A stretch of 64,000 nucleotides of DNA from Prorocentrum cordatum (taxonomy: Eukaryota; Sar; Dinophyceae; Prorocentrales; Prorocentraceae), in the NCBI GenBank assembly GCA_963575745.1, contig CAUYUJ010015022.1:30001-94000 (forward strand). The letters are read 5' to 3'. Positions 62,651 to 64,000 of the stretch are shown here, piece by piece. Below the pieces are notes generated by a model. The model was not told where the DNA came from, made no database searches, and saw only the letters and a program-made list of their open reading frames with translations. Within the stretch, counting starts at the first letter, position 1. Every line of letters starts with the position of its first letter. The position numbers and the translations under genes were made by a program.

Positions 62651-63496
62651 AGAATGCCCGCCCCGCCCAGTCGATCGGCGAGTGGCCCCTTTTGCGGCTC
62701 CCGAAAGGGGCCGCATCGACTGCGGGCCTGCGCCCACCAGGTCTGGTCTCGGTTTGTTTTCACCGAGGGGTGCTCTGCTATAGGGTTCCCTCCCGTGCCG
62801 CCCGAATGCCCGATGCGCAACGCAGCAGGTCCGCCGTAGCCGCAACCGCAGCTCGGATCCGAGAGACGCCGCCCATGCAAGGTATTTGCCGATGGGGTCC
62901 TCGGCCCGCCCGCGCCGTGTGGCCGCCGGCGCCGCGGGAAAGCCGTGTCTTGCCAGAGGCCGAGTGGGGGATCGACTGCAGGATGCTCGAATCCCAGATT
63001 TGAGGCACTTTCGCTCACCATGCGAAGCACGCGTCGAGTCTCCGTAGATCTGCGAGCAGCCTTCATCTTGTCTCAGCTTTGACCAAGCAAAATCAAGCTT
63101 GGGGTGCATCAATTTTGTAGTCGATCCCCGGCGGTCGGGCCGAGGTGTCGGATCGAGGGCGGTTCGGGGCGGGCACCCCGGTGCTCTTCGTGCTTGCCGG
63201 ACTCTCTTGTGCCTCCCTGGGGGAGGGTGCCCTCCGAGTGCTCTTCCGCTTGGCCGGCCAGGGTGTGCTTCTCGTGCCAGGCCTGGCCGTGCTCGAAGGG
63301 AGGGGGGGCTCTGCCCGCCCCCCGAGGTGACGCTGGGGGCGAGGCACGGCGCCGCGGCGGCGGAGCTGGTGGAGGCCGCCCGCCGCGCGCTGTCCCGCCC
63401 GCGGGCCCCCCGCCGGTGCGAGCCGCGGGCGCAGTCGGCCTCGCCCCCGAGGCCAGGGGTGCGGCCGGCGTCGCCGAAGAAGCAGAGGCTCGCCAC
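62225..63496 (-). CDS. long unrecognised minus-strand open frame (423 codons)
   Basis: This is the longest open frame in the window that is mostly outside simple repeats. Its composition is Arg/Pro/Ser/Gly-rich with a more balanced middle (PKLDFAWSKLRQDEGCSQIY). The length is more than expected by chance at this base composition. However, plus-strand candidates at 62175-62650 and 63331-63660 overlap it and have better codon bias, and a GC-rich coding strand often leaves the opposite strand open. No domain is recognised. Confidence 0.2.
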   Translation of the reverse strand: MASLCFFGDAGRTPGLGGEADCARGSHRRGARGRDSARRAASTSSAAAAPCLAPSVTSGGGQSPPSLRARPGLAREAHPGRPSGRALGGHPPPGRHKRVRQARRAPGCPPRTALDPTPRPDRRGSTTKLMHPKLDFAWSKLRQDEGCSQIYGDSTRASHGERKCLKSGIRASCSRSPTRPLARHGFPAAPAATRRGRAEDPIGKYLAWAASLGSELRLRLRRTCCVAHRAFGRHGREPYSRAPLGENKPRPDLVGAGPQSMRPLSGAAKGATRRSTGRGGHSLPTSDHPFLHQHPLPRPRRRLGLGRWCGELLRDDLSGEGQSSPSASSSFSFAPACLTSSWHGGVHLPSAGRLAIFHLGPVKPLDEALPRSLGPLKNILKTSHGTHPEPFVLRGGPSNGREKSPRGPEKNNKSIAPDGTGAA

Positions 63497-63660
63497 CGGG
63501 CAGGAGGAGGAGGAGGAGGAGGAGGAGGAGGAGGAGGAGGAGGCGGAGGAGGAGGAGGAGCAGGAGGAGGAGGAGGAGGAGGAGGAGGAGGAGGAGGAGG
63601 CGGAGGAGGAGGAGGAGGAGGAGGAGGAGGAGAAGGAGGAGGAGGAGGAGGCGGCTGCGT
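63331..63660 (+). CDS. exon-like segment, helix then Glu run
   Basis: After ctctgcccgccccccgag a frame with almost exclusively GC-ending codons reads VTLGARHGAAAAELVEAARR, ALSRPRAPRRCEPRAQSASP, PASPKKQRLATGQ and then about 45 mostly Glu residues from the GGA tract. The frame stays open to TAA 63831, but the end contains R9-like sequence (ggaacggctcaggatgagg). It has the same arrangement as at 27.6, 29.4 and 34.5 kb. No domain. Confidence 0.38.
63505..63652 (+). repeat. GGA tract
   Basis: A GGA tract with GGC and GCA interruptions inside the preceding frame. Confidence 0.96.
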
Positions 63661-64000
63661 GGGCCTTTTGTGGCCGTCGGGCCCCCGAGAGGCCCTCCGC
63701 GCCCCCCCCCCGGGAGTGTCGGGGAACGGCTCAGGATGAGGACCTGGTCCTGGGGCAAGGCCCCAGGGTCCAGGACCCGGTTCCCACAAGACTTGTGGAG
63801 GACGATCAATGGAGGAAGCGTGCTGCCAAGTAATTTCCAGATGTCTAAAACATGTGGTAAACATGCTTTAAACATGCTGAAAACATGTTTTGAACACTTC
63901 TCCGACACTGTAAACACATTTAGAATTCGATGATAGGACTGTTAGGGTGTCCACTGTCGTGGCATCCACAACACAAGACCCGCTTCCCCTATGCTAAGCA
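63653..64000. other. R9-like fragment and aaacatg repeats
   Basis: 63715-63785 resembles R9 (ggctcaggatgaggacctgg). 63842-63895 has six aaacatg words at 10-14 base spacing. The window ends in unique sequence. Confidence 0.55.

Overview
This window looks like gene-poor, repeat-saturated nuclear DNA of a eukaryote. It is GC-rich, most of its length is simple-sequence tracts and tandem or dispersed repeats, and there is no operon structure and no ribosome binding site. The few stretches that read like protein use codons ending mainly in G or C and are broken into short, exon-sized pieces, several beginning after a pyrimidine run plus AG. That is compatible with a protist such as a dinoflagellate (inference, about 50 % confidence). 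No rRNA or tRNA gene, CRISPR array or recognisable transposase or reverse transcriptase was seen. Most of the very long open frames are artefacts, because GGA, GAC, GTC and related tracts contain no stop codon in any frame.

Layout. 0-4 kb: GGA tracts enclosing three copies of a modular repeat (family R2). 4-7.5 kb: exon-like sequence, CTC/CTG and GGA tracts, CTCTTGGGG-type repeats. 7.7-9 kb: a 449-bp tandem repeat. 9-12.6 kb: unique sequence with a near-perfect palindrome, one copy of family R1, and an AT-rich island between two GC-rich hairpins. 12.6-15 kb: a CTC tract followed by an exon-like segment with spaced cysteines, then a GGA tract. 15.05-16.02 kb: three consecutive fold-back structures. 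16.6-20.5 kb: the most gene-like stretches. 20.5-21.5 kb: GTC and GGA arrays. 21.6-24.9 kb: nested tandem repeats (R4). 25.1-27.3 kb: an AT-rich ATTACT/TAC array. 27.3-30.1 kb: exon-like pieces on both strands and a second fold-back copy. 30.2-34 kb: three tandem copies of R1 plus a 14-bp satellite. 34.3-39.05 kb: GGA tract, a coiled-coil-like exon and a 4.3-kb GAC array. 39-44 kb: a Pro/Asp-rich open frame and a terminal exon with a CCCH zinc finger. 44-46.3 kb: inverted R2 copy, 73-bp and GAGGCT repeats. 46.3-47.3 kb: exon-like. 47.4-52.7 kb: three units of a second modular repeat (R8) bounded by TTG tracts. 53.3-54.5 kb: an inverted R2 array. 54.6-55.9 kb: a 150-bp tandem repeat. 56.3-58.4 kb: a decayed or multi-exon coding region. 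58.4-62.1 kb: a higher-order tandem repeat (R5). 62.1-63.9 kb: exon-like pieces ending in a Glu-rich tract.

The only domain I can name is the CCCH zinc finger near 43.3 kb. The strongest unexplained signals are structural: modular repeats whose ends coincide with one particular microsatellite (GGA for R2, TTG for R8), a cluster of fold-back elements with arms up to 56 bp perfect, a tandem family (R1) carrying a conserved hairpin, and a short dispersed family (R9) that repeatedly lies beside exon-like sequence.
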